Of a stretch of 60,000 bases of DNA, positions 1 through 10,272 are shown piece after piece (positions within the stretch are counted from its first letter, which is position 1; every line of letters starts with the position of its first letter). The position numbers were made by a program, and so were the translations under genes. The stretch is taken from contig NC_088306.1 in the NCBI RefSeq assembly GCF_032854445.1, positions 11,777,386-11,837,385 on the forward strand, given 5' to 3'. The stretch is from Liolophura sinensis (taxonomy: Eukaryota; Mollusca; Polyplacophora; Chitonida; Chitonidae). Below the pieces are notes generated by a model, which worked only from the letters and a program-made list of their open reading frames with translations, did not search any database and was not told the DNA's origin.

Positions 1-475
1 AAGCTTCAAAAGTATATATAGGCTAGGTTATCTGCCCTTGTCCGTCTGTTTTGATTCGTCTGTTTTTGGTCCGCCCGGGCTGCACGTTGGACACCCGGAA
101 TGATGGACAGTGACGGTCTTTAAAGGGAACGATGGCTCTGGCTCGTTGCTTCTGTAATAGCAAGTAAATAAATAAATAAATAAATAAATAAACTCCCTTA
201 AAAATTAAAGTAAAAAAAAATTATACTTATAATATTAGACTTCTTCACCTATAAGGGTCATGGTAAAATTTATCTTAACCAAAAAGTCTGACAGTGATTG
301 AACTCAAAGTAGACTTCAACTTGATAGAATTGTAAATGGCCTTAGTGTCAGTCAGAATCTTCATGAACATTTGTCTGACCCTATAACCACATGAAATTAA
401 ATTAGAGATTAAATTAAAGCTCTGACATCCCTATGTTTCGCTCCAGCCCGGGCGGACCACTTATAATATTAGGAC
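1..475. repeat. SINE/MITE debris at the left edge
   Basis: No gene is visible. An (AAAT)n tract at about 163-192 looks like the tail of a SINE. A perfect 15-bp inverted repeat, GGTCCGCCCGGGCTG at 68-82 and its complement at 444-458, brackets about 390 bp. This could be the remnant of a small non-autonomous element, but no clear target-site duplication is seen. Confidence 0.35.
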
Positions 476-1489
476 AAAGTGATAACTTTTCCGTGTGTTG
501 GGCACACAACAGCTTCTCTCCGAGTCGACCCGAATCATTTCGCGATTAACTCTAGCCATCACGCGCCTCACGTGACGCCATCTATGATGTCCAATAATTA
601 TTATTTTATTCAATTTTACATAAAAAGAGACACAAAACTCTGGGAATATGACCACAGAAACATGTTAGGCAACATGTAGGTAAAAAAAAAAACTAAGCTT
701 ATAACTTGGCATACGGTTATGTAACGCTCGCTGTGCCACTTTGAAAGCAGTTTACCAGTAAATCTCAAGTATCGAAAATTAGATCATTTCTAGTACGAAA
801 TACGGCATGTGTTTACACTACGTCAAGTGTTCGGGTATAACAACTGAGAAAGACAAGTCCTTTTTTGAGGTGATGTGTCCGCACTAGACGGGGTCATCGC
901 CGGGGTCATCGAACAATGTGGCTGGGTTGAATAACGACAATGCACATGTACGGATGAACCCTGCAATTGTATATTCTATTGTCAAAGATAAAATAGAATG
1001 CATTGGTTTGATTGGTCAACAAAATGTGTGAATAGAAAACCTTTGAGTGTGCATGTACTTCTTCGGCGTTCGAATTAGCTCAGATGATGACGAATTGCAC
1101 GAAACGGATGTAGCTATCATCAGAGTCTGGGCATATAGAATAATAACCTGTTTTCATTGTTGAAGTGAAACAGGATACAACATTCTGCACATTGCACGTA
1201 TGCGAATGCGGATATAGACGATCACAATAGAGAGAAATTAATTATTGCTGTCATGCATGTCACGCATGCTGTCACGCATGTATAGCTATATACCCATCTT
1301 TTGTTGATGCTCGTGATATTTCACATTCCTTGGCAAATCTCGGTTTGACGGTTGGAGGATGTTCACTGACCTGTTAATTGATCTCCACTTGTAGAGTTAG
1401 CTTACAATAATTGTGTTAGGAATATGCAGTGTTACATGGATCCGCGTAACATCCGCGGTGTCACCAAGGAAAGAAAGGATATGTCCGAG
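476..1489. other. Non-coding stretch, nothing recognised
   Basis: Only short open frames on both strands (64-66 codons), which resemble no family I know and overlap each other antiparallel. No repeat structure beyond short AT-rich tracts is seen. Confidence 0.5.
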
Positions 1490-1645
1490 GTGTAACAGTT
1501 AAGGAGTGCTCCCAGCCTATGCATGCTCGTGAATATAACGGGGTTGCGCGTTCAAATCAAGCTCTTGCTGCTTTGGCTGCCGCTTGAAAACATGACCTTT
1601 GCCCCCAGGCCCTAAACAACAATCAAATAAATAAGCAAATAACAT
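1490..1645 (+). repeat. Degenerate tRNA-derived SINE remnant
   Basis: A B-box-like stretch (gcgcgttcaaatcaagc) near 1546-1562 is followed about 60 bp later by an AATAAATAAG-type tail at 1625-1640. This is the head-then-tail layout of the SINEs elsewhere in the window. The A box is not convincing, so this is a weak call. Confidence 0.3.
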
Positions 1646-2344
1646 TTCGGGGTTGGGGAGAGGAGTTGTTAGTCCTACGTTAAAATCTCACTTGTTGACT
1701 CTCAGTGACTCTCCCACCGCCGGGACTAGAATACAAATGAAAATCATGGCGCACAAAATCACCAAATAAAGGTAATTAGGCCAATATTCATCGTGGATCA
1801 AGTCACGTGCTTTATGTGTGACACATAAGATACATAGAACCATGAGTGAAAACCCCAAAACGATAATTCCTAAGTATTTGTATGATAATACTGTTTAATA
1901 CGTCACTATATTCGCACACTAATAATTATTTTCACTGAGATGGTAATAGAGAAGAAAATTGAAATATTATAGTGATTTATAGAGCGGTCTTGTCCGATTT
2001 ATGCAAACTAAAATCCTATATTCCGCGACTTTGATTTTTGGTAGTCTTTAATATCTCATTGTGAAGACACCAAAATAAATTATTTTGTAATTTGTGGGCT
2101 GAGTCGACTGAATTAATATATTGACTGAACTATATGTATGGCGGGATGACTAAAAATGTCAAAAAAGTCTTCGTTTCTTTCCAAAATAGACCATAGTTCT
2201 ATTAAACAGAACTCGACAATTAATATTTTACTCATATTTATCCGTTTGATCGATATCTCATTCGTGGCCCTAAAGTACAATGTATATTTCACGTCTAAGG
2301 CGTCAGTGAGGTATATGCATGGAGAAAATATATTGCACATTGTC
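1646..2344. other. AT-rich non-coding stretch
   Basis: Two overlapping antiparallel frames of 68-75 codons occur at 2113-2362 but match no known family and have AT-driven composition. I see nothing else here. Confidence 0.5.
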
Positions 2345-2765
2345 AGGTATTTTACACTGTAAGAATTTAATGCAAATTTACAGCCCGAAGCACTGTATAT
2401 TGTTACAGTAAATCATGTTGTAAATATTTTACACCATTTTCCAGCGCAATTCTGCACGTGTGTGGTGTAATGTTACTCTAGTCTATGTGTATTTACAGCA
2501 TTGTGTGTAAAACTGTAGCGGTTTGATCATTTACAGTGCACTTTGCTGTAAATGTACACTGGTTCTCCCGGTAGATATGTAGATTTTGTTAATTTGCAGA
2601 GGAGTTAACTGATTATTTACAATGGTATATGTGAAAATATACTACTATTTTGAGTGTAAATATTAAACAGCACATCTTGTTAATCTACAGTGAAAACAAC
2701 TGGTCACAAAATTGCCAGCAGTTTTCACTGTAAAATTACAGTGTATCAGATTTAGGTATTTCTCG
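2345..2765. repeat. Dense cluster of TTACAGT/ACTGTAA palindromic motifs
   Basis: Over ~400 bp the words ACTGTAA, TTACAGT, TGTAAAT and ATTTACA recur in both orientations, for example at 2350, 2380, 2404, 2420, 2494, 2532, 2550, 2640, 2688 and 2727. The pattern suggests a degenerate palindromic or MITE-like element. There is no fixed period and no coding potential. Confidence 0.45.
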
Positions 2766-3135
2766 CTGTATACTCATGGATATTTCCCTTACCCTATATG
2801 ACGGTGGTCAGATTTATGTATCCATAGAGGAAACTAAAGACCATCGACAGGTAATTTATCTGCTATATAAATTATTATTTATATATTAGGCCACATCATA
2901 TACTAGGTATTAAGAAATAAAAATCGAAATAATGTGTATCTTTTAACTGTATGAAGTTAGATGGTGTAATGTATTGTAAATGATTTGTGTTCAAGGCGCG
3001 CAATACACCCAATAGAACGATGATACATATTTAAGATGTCACTCCAAACTTAACATATTTTTTCCGTATAAATGGACATATATTCACCTATTGGTTCTTC
3101 AGTGTTATTACTTTTCTATTATTCTTAGTCTTGTA

Positions 3136-3137
<2 letters not shown>

Positions 3138-3198
<61 letters not shown>

Positions 3199-3235
3199 AT
3201 GTAGTCTATGTATATATATATATATATATATATAT
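3138..3235. repeat. (TA)n microsatellite
   Basis: A nearly pure TA dinucleotide run of about 95 bp. It is interrupted once by gtctatgtagtctatg at about 3195-3210. Confidence 0.95.
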
Positions 3236-4195
3236 TGGGGCATAAGAATGGCTTTAAACTACAGTTTTCGTAAGGCTTTAGCAGTCAGTTTAAATTATGT
3301 ACATGTAGCTTGCTGTGGTAACGTCAACGGTGAAACAATGAATAACACATCAAGAAAGGAAGGTAATATTTGACCATAAACACATAGTCTATTTCGTTGA
3401 ACGCACTGATACTGAGTACTTGTGTGAACTTCATTCGGACATTTCTTCACCTTTTTTCATGCCTCTATAATAGGCCTCTGGCGATTCTCACCAACAGACT
3501 CATAAAAATGGTTGTCAAATGTATGGATCTTTCTTCACATAGGATATCTGGCAGGCACTCCTTCAAAGACACTTGGCAAGACAAGCAGAGAGCTGTAACC
3601 AACCAGCCCTGTTATAAAAAGGAGAAAACCGAAAATGAAAAGTGCTGAAGTCAAGCTACTATGTTTAAAACATATATATATGTATGTAGTCATTGAAAAT
3701 AAACTCAACCAACTAAAGTATAGTCTCCATTAACTTTGTCTTGAAAGATTTTTTTTCCTGTTCATTGACAAAAATATATCCCCAATGTTTGAACATTATT
3801 TTTTTATGTGTGACCAACAGATTTATACATTAGATCTTGAAACAAATTTATGTACTGATCGCTTGATTATTTATGATTGATTCAATGATTGGTGTTTAAT
3901 GCTCTGCTTGAAGTGTTTTTCACTTACGAAAACTAGTGTAAACCACCTACCTTTGCCAGGTAAAATGCAATTTTACTTCCAATAAAAGTTTTGTTCGGGT
4001 TTTGGTGGAGTTTTTTATTTTTCTCTCAATGTCAAATTCTTTAAAATCTCTCTCTTTTTATTAGCCAGAATAAGGAAAAAAAGATCTTCATACCGACCTA
4101 CCCCACTTTTGGTTATGTGCTGAGTTATGTCCAACAAAGCATTTTTTTTAAGATGACTTCATGTTAATATTTTCATGTTTTCGTCTCTTCTGTGA
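3236..4195. other. Non-coding stretch, nothing recognised
   Basis: AT-rich sequence. One 83-codon frame at 3397-3648 has no recognisable domain and no splice or codon-use support. Confidence 0.5.
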
Positions 4196-4538
4196 CCGGC
4201 CCGGATAGCACGGTAGAGCGTCCGCTTCGGGAGCGGTAGATCCAGGATTAATCCTGGGTGGAGTCACACCTAAGACTTTAAAAGAGGACGTTGTAATGCT
4301 TGGCGTTCAGCATGAAGGGGGATAGTGTAAAGACTGGTTGACCCATATCAGTATAATGGCGTTGGCGGGGAGGCTTACTTGCCTTCGGCAAGTCGTCTCA
4401 GTGAAGTAGCACTAGATAAAAGGGCGGTGGAAATCCGTCCTGCAACAAGGAGGTACATTACATACACCCTAAGGATTCCTTCGTCGTCATATGACTGAAA
4501 AATTGTTGAACAATTAAACCCCAAGCACTCACTCACTC
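4196..4538 (+). repeat. SINE family II, tRNA-derived with CACT tail (left flank of duplication)
   Basis: The tRNA-like head (ggatagcacggtagagcg, then gcggtagatccaggatt) is followed by a conserved body (cacacctaagactttaaaag, then tcagtataatggc, then ggaaatccgtcctgcaac). It ends in taaaccccaagcactcact. At least six more copies occur in the window. The right part, from about 4482, is identical to the right part of the SINE at the 13.84-kb junction, which marks this as the left substrate of the tandem duplication. Confidence 0.85.
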
Positions 4539-4685
4539 GTCTCTTCTTTACCATACTGGTTGGGCCAGCACCGACATAGACATATTTAAACCAGTGATCT
4601 TATGGCAGACAAGCAAGAGAACTTTTCCTACAAGCACAACAGATCTCTCATGCAATATATCGCGACTGTGTGTCTTTCAGTTGCA
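4539..4685. other. Short non-coding flank downstream of the SAMD3-like gene
   Basis: Unique sequence between the SINE and the stop codon of the last recognised minus-strand exon. It is repeated in copy B near 13893-14045. Confidence 0.5.
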
Positions 4686-4869
4686 TTAAAATAAAGTGCA
4701 CAATTCCCGGTTTTTATCAACTTCAAGTTTAGATGTTGCCATAGCATTTAGGATCTTCTCTTTCTCAGAATTTGTTGACTGGGTCACATCCAATATCCTT
4801 TTGCCGTAAGTATTTAATCCGGCCAAGAACTGTTTATCCAGGTCAATTTCTGTTCAATTCTTTCAATAG
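4686..4869 (-). pseudogene. SAMD3-like gene, copy A, 3' terminal exon (frameshifted)
   Basis: Read on the minus strand, this block follows a good acceptor (ATTTCTTGCAG) and encodes the family's C-terminal segment, including IDLDKQFLAGLNTYGKRILD and an AATSKLEV-like end before TAA. The family pattern here is roughly 'R-I-T ... L...FLAGLD.Y..+L'. The frame of the first ~20 bases (ERI) differs from that of IDLDKQ, as if two bases had been added, so the exon does not read through from the acceptor. Copy B has the same disruption, so it predates the duplication unless an unusual splice avoids it. Confidence 0.5.
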
Positions 4870-5149
4870 CTGCAAGAAATATTAATTAAGTTTTCTTCAT
4901 TAATTATCCTTTAAATTTTCTGTAAAAAGAAAACGTTTTTTTCAGTTTCACGTATTGTCCTAATGTCCTTTCCTTTTAATATGACGCAATAACTTTAAAG
5001 AACAATACAAATACCCAAGTGATGTGGTGAAGTTAGGAACTGGTGAATTTGTGTAGATACAAATGATAAAACAGAAACAGTGGGGCCAACATACATGTTT
5101 CAGTACACGGAGACACTATTTTTAAATTATCCATGCAATAACATCTCAC

Positions 5150-5504
5150 CTCATCTTCCGTAAACAGACAGGGATAGCTTTTTCTGATTTCATGGACTGA
5201 GGTCTGATCTGTAATGACCGCTTTCCTTCGATCTGGAAATGTCAGTTCCATACGGAAATGAATACCTGACAAATCCCGTCGTCTCTTCATAGCTTCACAT
5301 TGTAACCACTGTTTGGCTCTAGTGATTGACTCGTCTTCAGTCACAGTTTGGTCAGGGAGGAAGTTTTTTATACCCCAGTGTTTTGGCTTTGAAGATCTAC
5401 ATGTAGGCTCATCACTGTCTACATGCACCTTTGGACCCCTTCTCGTGAGAGCCACCTCTGGAACAACTCGATCTTTGCGAAAATAATAAATAATATCAGA
5501 CAAA
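5150..5504 (-). CDS. SAMD3-like protein, copy A, internal exon
   Basis: Open on the minus strand for over 110 codons, ending ...SYPCLFTEDE at a good donor (GAG|GTGAGA, intron starting at 5149). Visible motifs are AKQWLQCEAMKRRRD, then RMELTFPDRRKAVITDQ, then HEIRKSYPCLF. This order (basic helix, 'TF..RR..V...', 'V.E+...+PaLF') is characteristic of the uncharacterised SAMD3-like proteins common in fishes and invertebrates. The family has no firmly known biochemical function. The 5' boundary is uncertain: a tract ending TTTTCGCAAAG near 5505 is only a weak acceptor. Copy B has the same exon, almost unchanged, at 14510-14864. Confidence 0.6.
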
Positions 5505-5673
5505 TAACAAAGAGGCACCCAAACAGTTTCCTTTTTGTTACGGGTAAGGAAGTTACACCCATGATCCAGACAGACTTATGTGGTACGGTGTATTTTTGTG
5601 TCATATTCCTCCATTTACTGGTAAATTTTATTTATTTCTGCTAAAAGATATCATTAACAACAAACCAATGTTG

Positions 5674-5813
5674 AATTTCTGACACTGAAATAACTATCTT
5701 GAGATCAATGAAAATACTGGCTCGAGTGGTGTTTAGCCCCGCCGTCGTGAGTTAGTCTCACTCGAGCCAGTATTTTCACTGATCTTGAGATCGTTATGTC
5801 AGCGTCAGAAATT
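5674..5813. repeat. Foldback (long inverted repeat) element
   Basis: Two 55-bp arms, 5674-5728 and 5759-5813, are inverted copies of each other with a few mismatches around a ~30-bp loop. The innermost 20 bp of each arm are perfect (core atactggctcgagtg). It lies in an intron of the SAMD3-like gene and is repeated in copy B. It is most likely a small MITE; a structured RNA is the alternative. Confidence 0.75.
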
Positions 5814-7191
5814 AAATATACAGCTAACCCATATTAGTGAAAAATTATTACATTTTCTTCATATCGTGGTAATTCTTAAATGTTAATTCAAAATGAGATT
5901 TTGAGCAAAAATTTGTTTTAAATCACCAATCCCACATGTACTTTAATTTTTTCCTGAAATATATCACGTGACTGAGAAAGAGGCGAAACTAACATATAAT
6001 TAACAGTAGCCTAAAGATAACATTATGGACTCGATAGCTGCGACATCGTACTTATGCATAAAACATATCAAATCCGGCATAAATAAAAGCACGTGGGTTT
6101 TATGCCTATACTTCAACACTGAGGACTTCGGCTGCACTGCAGCATTTAGCAGTCCTAGTTTTTCATCTGCACTGTATTTTTTCTAAGTTTTCGACTTGAA
6201 ACTATTCCCATGTACATGTAAAAGTGTCTGAAAAATTTCCATAAATCACACAAGCCAAACAACAACAACAACATCACAAACTATTAGCTGAGACCCGTGT
6301 CTCTTACGCAAGATTGATTTTTGCATCACGAGCGACCATAGGCTCAATTTCCCAAAAATCGTGTTTCGTTCACGTGAGGTTTTGAAAAAAATCAAGCCTT
6401 GGCTGTGATGTACATATAGGTACACACTACTGGTGGAAGACCAATGGTCTGGAATTAACATTCAACTGTGCAGATGTCCATACGATTATGGCTGTTTTTG
6501 GTAACAAGCATTGAAAGCCAAGAAATCCACAAATCCCCTATCCAAGCTGTCCATGTAGGACAATTTCAAGAATGCCAGCTGAAGTAAAACCATTTTATAT
6601 TTCTTTGAATGCTAACAAAAATTTATCAAAATAACACAACAAAAAAGGGTCTCCTTCAAGAGTAAAATCCCCGATTTTTAAAGTTCTTAAGTGGGGTAAG
6701 ACATTGGTAAAGCCTCAATGACATCCACATGCTGGGAGGGAGAAGGAAAACGGAAAGCATAAAAACAAAAACTCAGATTTTCATATATACACTTACTGTA
6801 TATGCTATCAAAAAAATCGCAAATTTAGCTGTAACAGTAACCTTAACACCGAAAGCATCTAAAGTGCCCGTTCTACTGACATCTCGCTATATACCCTTTG
6901 ATCTGGAGGTATATAGGTCACATAAGGTACCCATTTATACATAAGCTTTGTGCAGGACACTACTGGCCACAATGACAGCTAGGCATGTGGTCTCAGATGG
7001 CGTTATTGCACCTTTGCTGATCCTTGGAATCTGGAAGCTTACCTGGGCAACCCATGGAATCAGCAGATTTGCAAGCCTTTTACCATCTGTCCAGCGGGTT
7101 AACAGACACCTCTAACTTTTCAATTTTATATTTTTAAGCAAAGTCTTTTTCTAACAAATTTTAAGAAATGAAGGACTGCATAAATACTCAC
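5814..7191. other. Intronic region of SAMD3-like gene, copy A; one exon expected but not resolved
   Basis: The family normally has a 'YP....F..VAKALI.K.P.L...GY..WK..L..K+' exon between the two exons found here. On the minus strand just below the 7191 donor, a frame reads YLCSPSFL and, after a shift, VRKRLC-type residues that fit the start of that exon. In copy A it is broken by an extra base. A CAG|GTAAGC donor-like site lies near 7055. The 6764-6942 part is absent from copy B. Confidence 0.4.
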
Positions 7192-8840
7192 ATGGTGTAT
7201 TGTGTAATTTCTTCATACAAAATATCCATCAGTGCACTGGTATGGGTCGTGTCAAGAGGTTCCTTTTTCTGGAGAGCAGCTGACAATCTATTCCTAAACT
7301 TGCTAACTGGCAAAAGAAATTGTCTCCATGCCCTCGGCCCACTGGACACAGATATGGGAGATGTTTCTTCCATACAGACATTTTCCACTTCACTGATATT
7401 GTGAGTGTCGCCATCTGCTGATGTACTTGGTTCTCCAGCTAACTTGTCGACATTTGCTGATGTACTTAGTTCCCCAGCTAACTTGTCGCCATTTACTGAT
7501 GTACATGGTTCTCCAGCTAACTTGTCGCCATTTGTTGATGTACTTGGTTCTCCAGCTAACTTGTCGTCATTTGTTGATGTACTTAGATCTCCAGCTAACT
7601 TGTCGTCATTTGTTGCTGTACTTGGTTCTCCAGCTAACTTGTCGTCATTTGTTGATGTACTTGGTTCTCCACCTAACTTGTCGTCATTTGCTGATGTACT
7701 TGGTTCTCCACCTAACTTGTCGTCATTTGTTGATGTACTTAGATCTCCAGCTAACTTGTCATCATTTGTTGCTGTACTTGGTTCTCCAGCTAACTTGTCG
7801 CCATTTGCTGATGTACTTGGTTCTCCACCTAACTTGTCGTCATTTGCTGATGTACTTGGTTCTCCAGCTAACTTGTCGTCATTTGCTGATGGACATGGTT
7901 CTCCAGCTAACTTGTCGCCATTTGCTGATGTGCTTGGTTCTCCACCTAACTTGTCGTCATTTGTTGATGTACTTGGTTCTCCAGCTAACTTGTCGTCATT
8001 TGCTGGTGGACATGGCTCTCCAGCTAACTTGTCGCCATTTGTTGATATACTTGGTTCTCCAGCTAACTTGTCGCCATTTGTTGATATACTTGGTTCTCCA
8101 GCTAACTTGTCGCCATTTGCTGATGTACTTGGTTCTCCAGCTAACTTGTCGACACTTGCTGATGTACTTGGTTCTCCAGCTAACTTGTCGCCATTTGCTG
8201 ATGTACTAGGTTCTCCAGCTAACTTGTCGCCATTTGCTGATGTACTTGGTTGTCCAGCTAACTTGTCGTCATTTGTTGATGTACTTGGTTCTCCACCTAA
8301 CTTGTCGTCATTTGCTGATGGACATGGTTCTCCAGCTAACTTGTCGCCATTTGCTGATGTACTTGGTTCCCCAGCTAACTTGTCGCCATTTGCTGATGTA
8401 CTTGGTTCTCCAGCTAACTTGTCGCCATTTGCTGATGCACTTGGTTCTCCAGCTAACTTGTCGTCATTTGCTGATGTACTTGGTTCTCCAGCTAACTTGT
8501 CGTCATTTGCTGATGGACATGGTTCTCCAGCTAACTTGTCGCCATTTGCTGATGTACTTGGTTCTCCAGCTAACTTGTCGCCATTTGCTGATGTACTTGG
8601 TTCTCCAGCTAACTTTTGACCTTCACGATGAAGAAGAGCAACATTGACTTTCTCAACATCTGGAAGATCTTCACAGGACTCCAGATCAGCCCTTTCATTA
8701 TATGTGGAGTTGAAACTTTGCAGGATGAAGGTGCCATCGGATATCCCAAATTTTTCTTTTATAGCTAGCGGTAGCTCGTTCTTGGCATGAACAAATATCA
8801 ACCTGCGTCGTTGGCCAAAGAGGACAAAGAACTCGTACAT
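7192..8840 (-). CDS. SAMD3-like protein, copy A, 5' exon with 31 tandem 13-residue repeats
   Basis: Starts at ATG 8840, directly after an acceptor-like TATTTTATATAG. Residues 1-75 form a compact globular N-terminus (RRRLIFVHAKNELPLAIKEK...ESCEDLPDVEKVNVALL) like the ubiquitin/PB1-like start of SAMD3-like proteins. Residues 76-478 are 31 copies of KLAGEPSTSANGD or close variants, acidic and Ser/Thr/Pro/Ala-rich, probably disordered. Residues 479-550 (RAWRQFLLPVSKFRN...ALMDILYEEITQYT) return to the family pattern. A donor AT|GTGAGT at 7192/7191 ends the exon, so the TGA seen by simple translation is probably intronic. The cellular role is unknown. The gene may be decaying, because later exons are disrupted. 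Confidence 0.65.
7407..8615 (-). repeat. 39-bp coding minisatellite, 31 units (copy A)
   Basis: Thirty-one head-to-tail 39-bp units, all in frame on the minus strand, encode (KLAGEPSTSANGD)n. Variants are patterned: CPSANDD-type units recur at positions 3, 8, 16 and 19, and a block of STATNDD plus LSTSTNDD units appears twice near the C-terminal end (units 22-23 and 26-27). This shows expansion by multi-unit steps. Because 39 is divisible by 3, long frames also stay open on the opposite strand. Confidence 0.97.
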
Positions 8841-8898
8841 CTATATAAAATATGTACGCTCAAATAAGACAAACTATCCCGCACAGAGAGCATATGCC

Positions 8899-9195
8899 TT
8901 TTCAGGTAAGATTTATTTATTTATTTATTTGATTGGTGTTTTACGCTGTACTCAAGAATATTTCACTTATACGACGGCGGCCAGCATTATGGTGGGTGGA
9001 AACCGGGCAGAGCCCGGGGGAAACCCATGACCATCCGCAGGTTGTTGACAAACCTTCCCACGTATGGCCGGAGAGGAAGCCAACATGAGCTGGACTTGAA
9101 CTCACAGCGACCGCATTGGTGAGAGACTCCTGGATCATTACGCTGCGCTAGCGCGCTAACCAGCTGAGCCACGGAGGCCTTCATTTTCAGGTAAG
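8899..9195 (-). repeat. SINE family I (AATAAAT tail) with 12-bp target-site duplication
   Basis: A full-length minus-oriented copy at 8911-9180: tRNA-like head on the right (complement of gagccacggaggc), conserved middle (ggccagcattatggtgg, gggcagagcccggg) and an ATTTATTT tail on the left. It is flanked by a perfect target duplication TTTTCAGGTAAG at 8899-8910 and 9184-9195. The layout resembles the widespread invertebrate tRNA SINEs with a conserved central domain. The insertion is also present in copy B, so it predates the duplication. Confidence 0.92.
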
Positions 9196-9999
9196 AAGGG
9201 AGATGTTAGTTTTAATTAAACATCCCTGACAACAATATATTTACCTCCTGTCAGAAATATAAATATAAGCAATGAATGATTTATGATAGTTTTCAACATG
9301 TGGAATTGAAATCCATAATTTTGGTGCAGTACCTTCATAATTTTAAATATAAATATGAGTGTAAATAATTTTTGCTGGACTTTCAAATTTCAAATAAAAA
9401 CTTCTTGCAGTAGACTAAGCTTATATCGATACAGATTTCTCAAATTGTGACCTTTCTATAGTTTATAAGCAATTTGATACTTGTAAATATAGATTTTAAC
9501 TCCAAACAACAAAGGCGAACGGGCCATATTATCTGTACATAATGTTCCACAAGACAACCGAAAACCACGTTGAAATGAATGTGTAACACGATAATGCCGA
9601 AGCAAATGAGGAAAATGTCGAGTACTAAAATCTGTTTTCCATACAGCTGTTGCATGGAAACTTTGACATATTGTATGTTATTGTCAACAGAAGCGTCAAA
9701 GAAATACACACCATTGCCTATTCGATTTTATTAACGCAGATTAATTTTGGACTATTTAGATTACACTAAACCAAAATATAAGGTGCACCAGATGTTAGGC
9801 CTACATAAGATTTCACGTTAAACAAAAACTTGGAAGATTAATGTAGCACTAATGTGGATTACTGTACGAATAAAATGAATAATTCGCCATCCAAAACGAA
9901 TTTAATGCATACTACCATATATATGTAGATCACCCCATGCTTCCTACATTACATCTTTGCCTATCATGCACTATCGTCCCATGCAGTATCCATGGAAAT
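9196..9999. other. Non-coding stretch, copy A
   Basis: An 89-codon minus-strand frame (9440-9709) resembles no family, and copy B carries 1-base indels in it. I see no repeat. Confidence 0.5.
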
Positions 10000-10272
10000 C
10001 GACCGGTAGATCCAGGATCAATCCTTGATCGAGTCACACCTAAGACTTTAAAAGAGGAAGTTGTAACTTCCTCGCTTGGCGTTCGGCATGAAAGGGATAG
10101 TGCAACGACTGGTTGACCCGTATCAGTATAATGGCTCGGGCGGGGTGGCTTACTTGCCTTCGGTAAGTCGTCTCAGTGAAGCAGCACTAAATAAAAGAGC
10201 GGTGGAAATCCGTCCTGCAACTAGGAGGCACATGACTGAAAAATTGTTGAGTACGACGTTAAACCCCAAGCA
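10000..10272 (+). repeat. SINE family II, 5'-truncated (copy A)
   Basis: Begins at the B-box region (ggtagatccaggatcaatcc), continues through the shared body and ends at gttaaaccccaagcac. The A-box head is missing. The orthologous insertion is in copy B at about 18879-19142. Confidence 0.85.

Noticed and set aside
7405-8647. Long plus-strand frames (404 and 262 codons) over the minisatellite
   Set aside because: They exist only because the 39-bp unit lacks stops in several frames. The minus frame is the one with conserved family sequence on both sides of the array.
9440-9709. 89-codon minus frame in copy A
   Set aside because: No family resemblance and not preserved in copy B.
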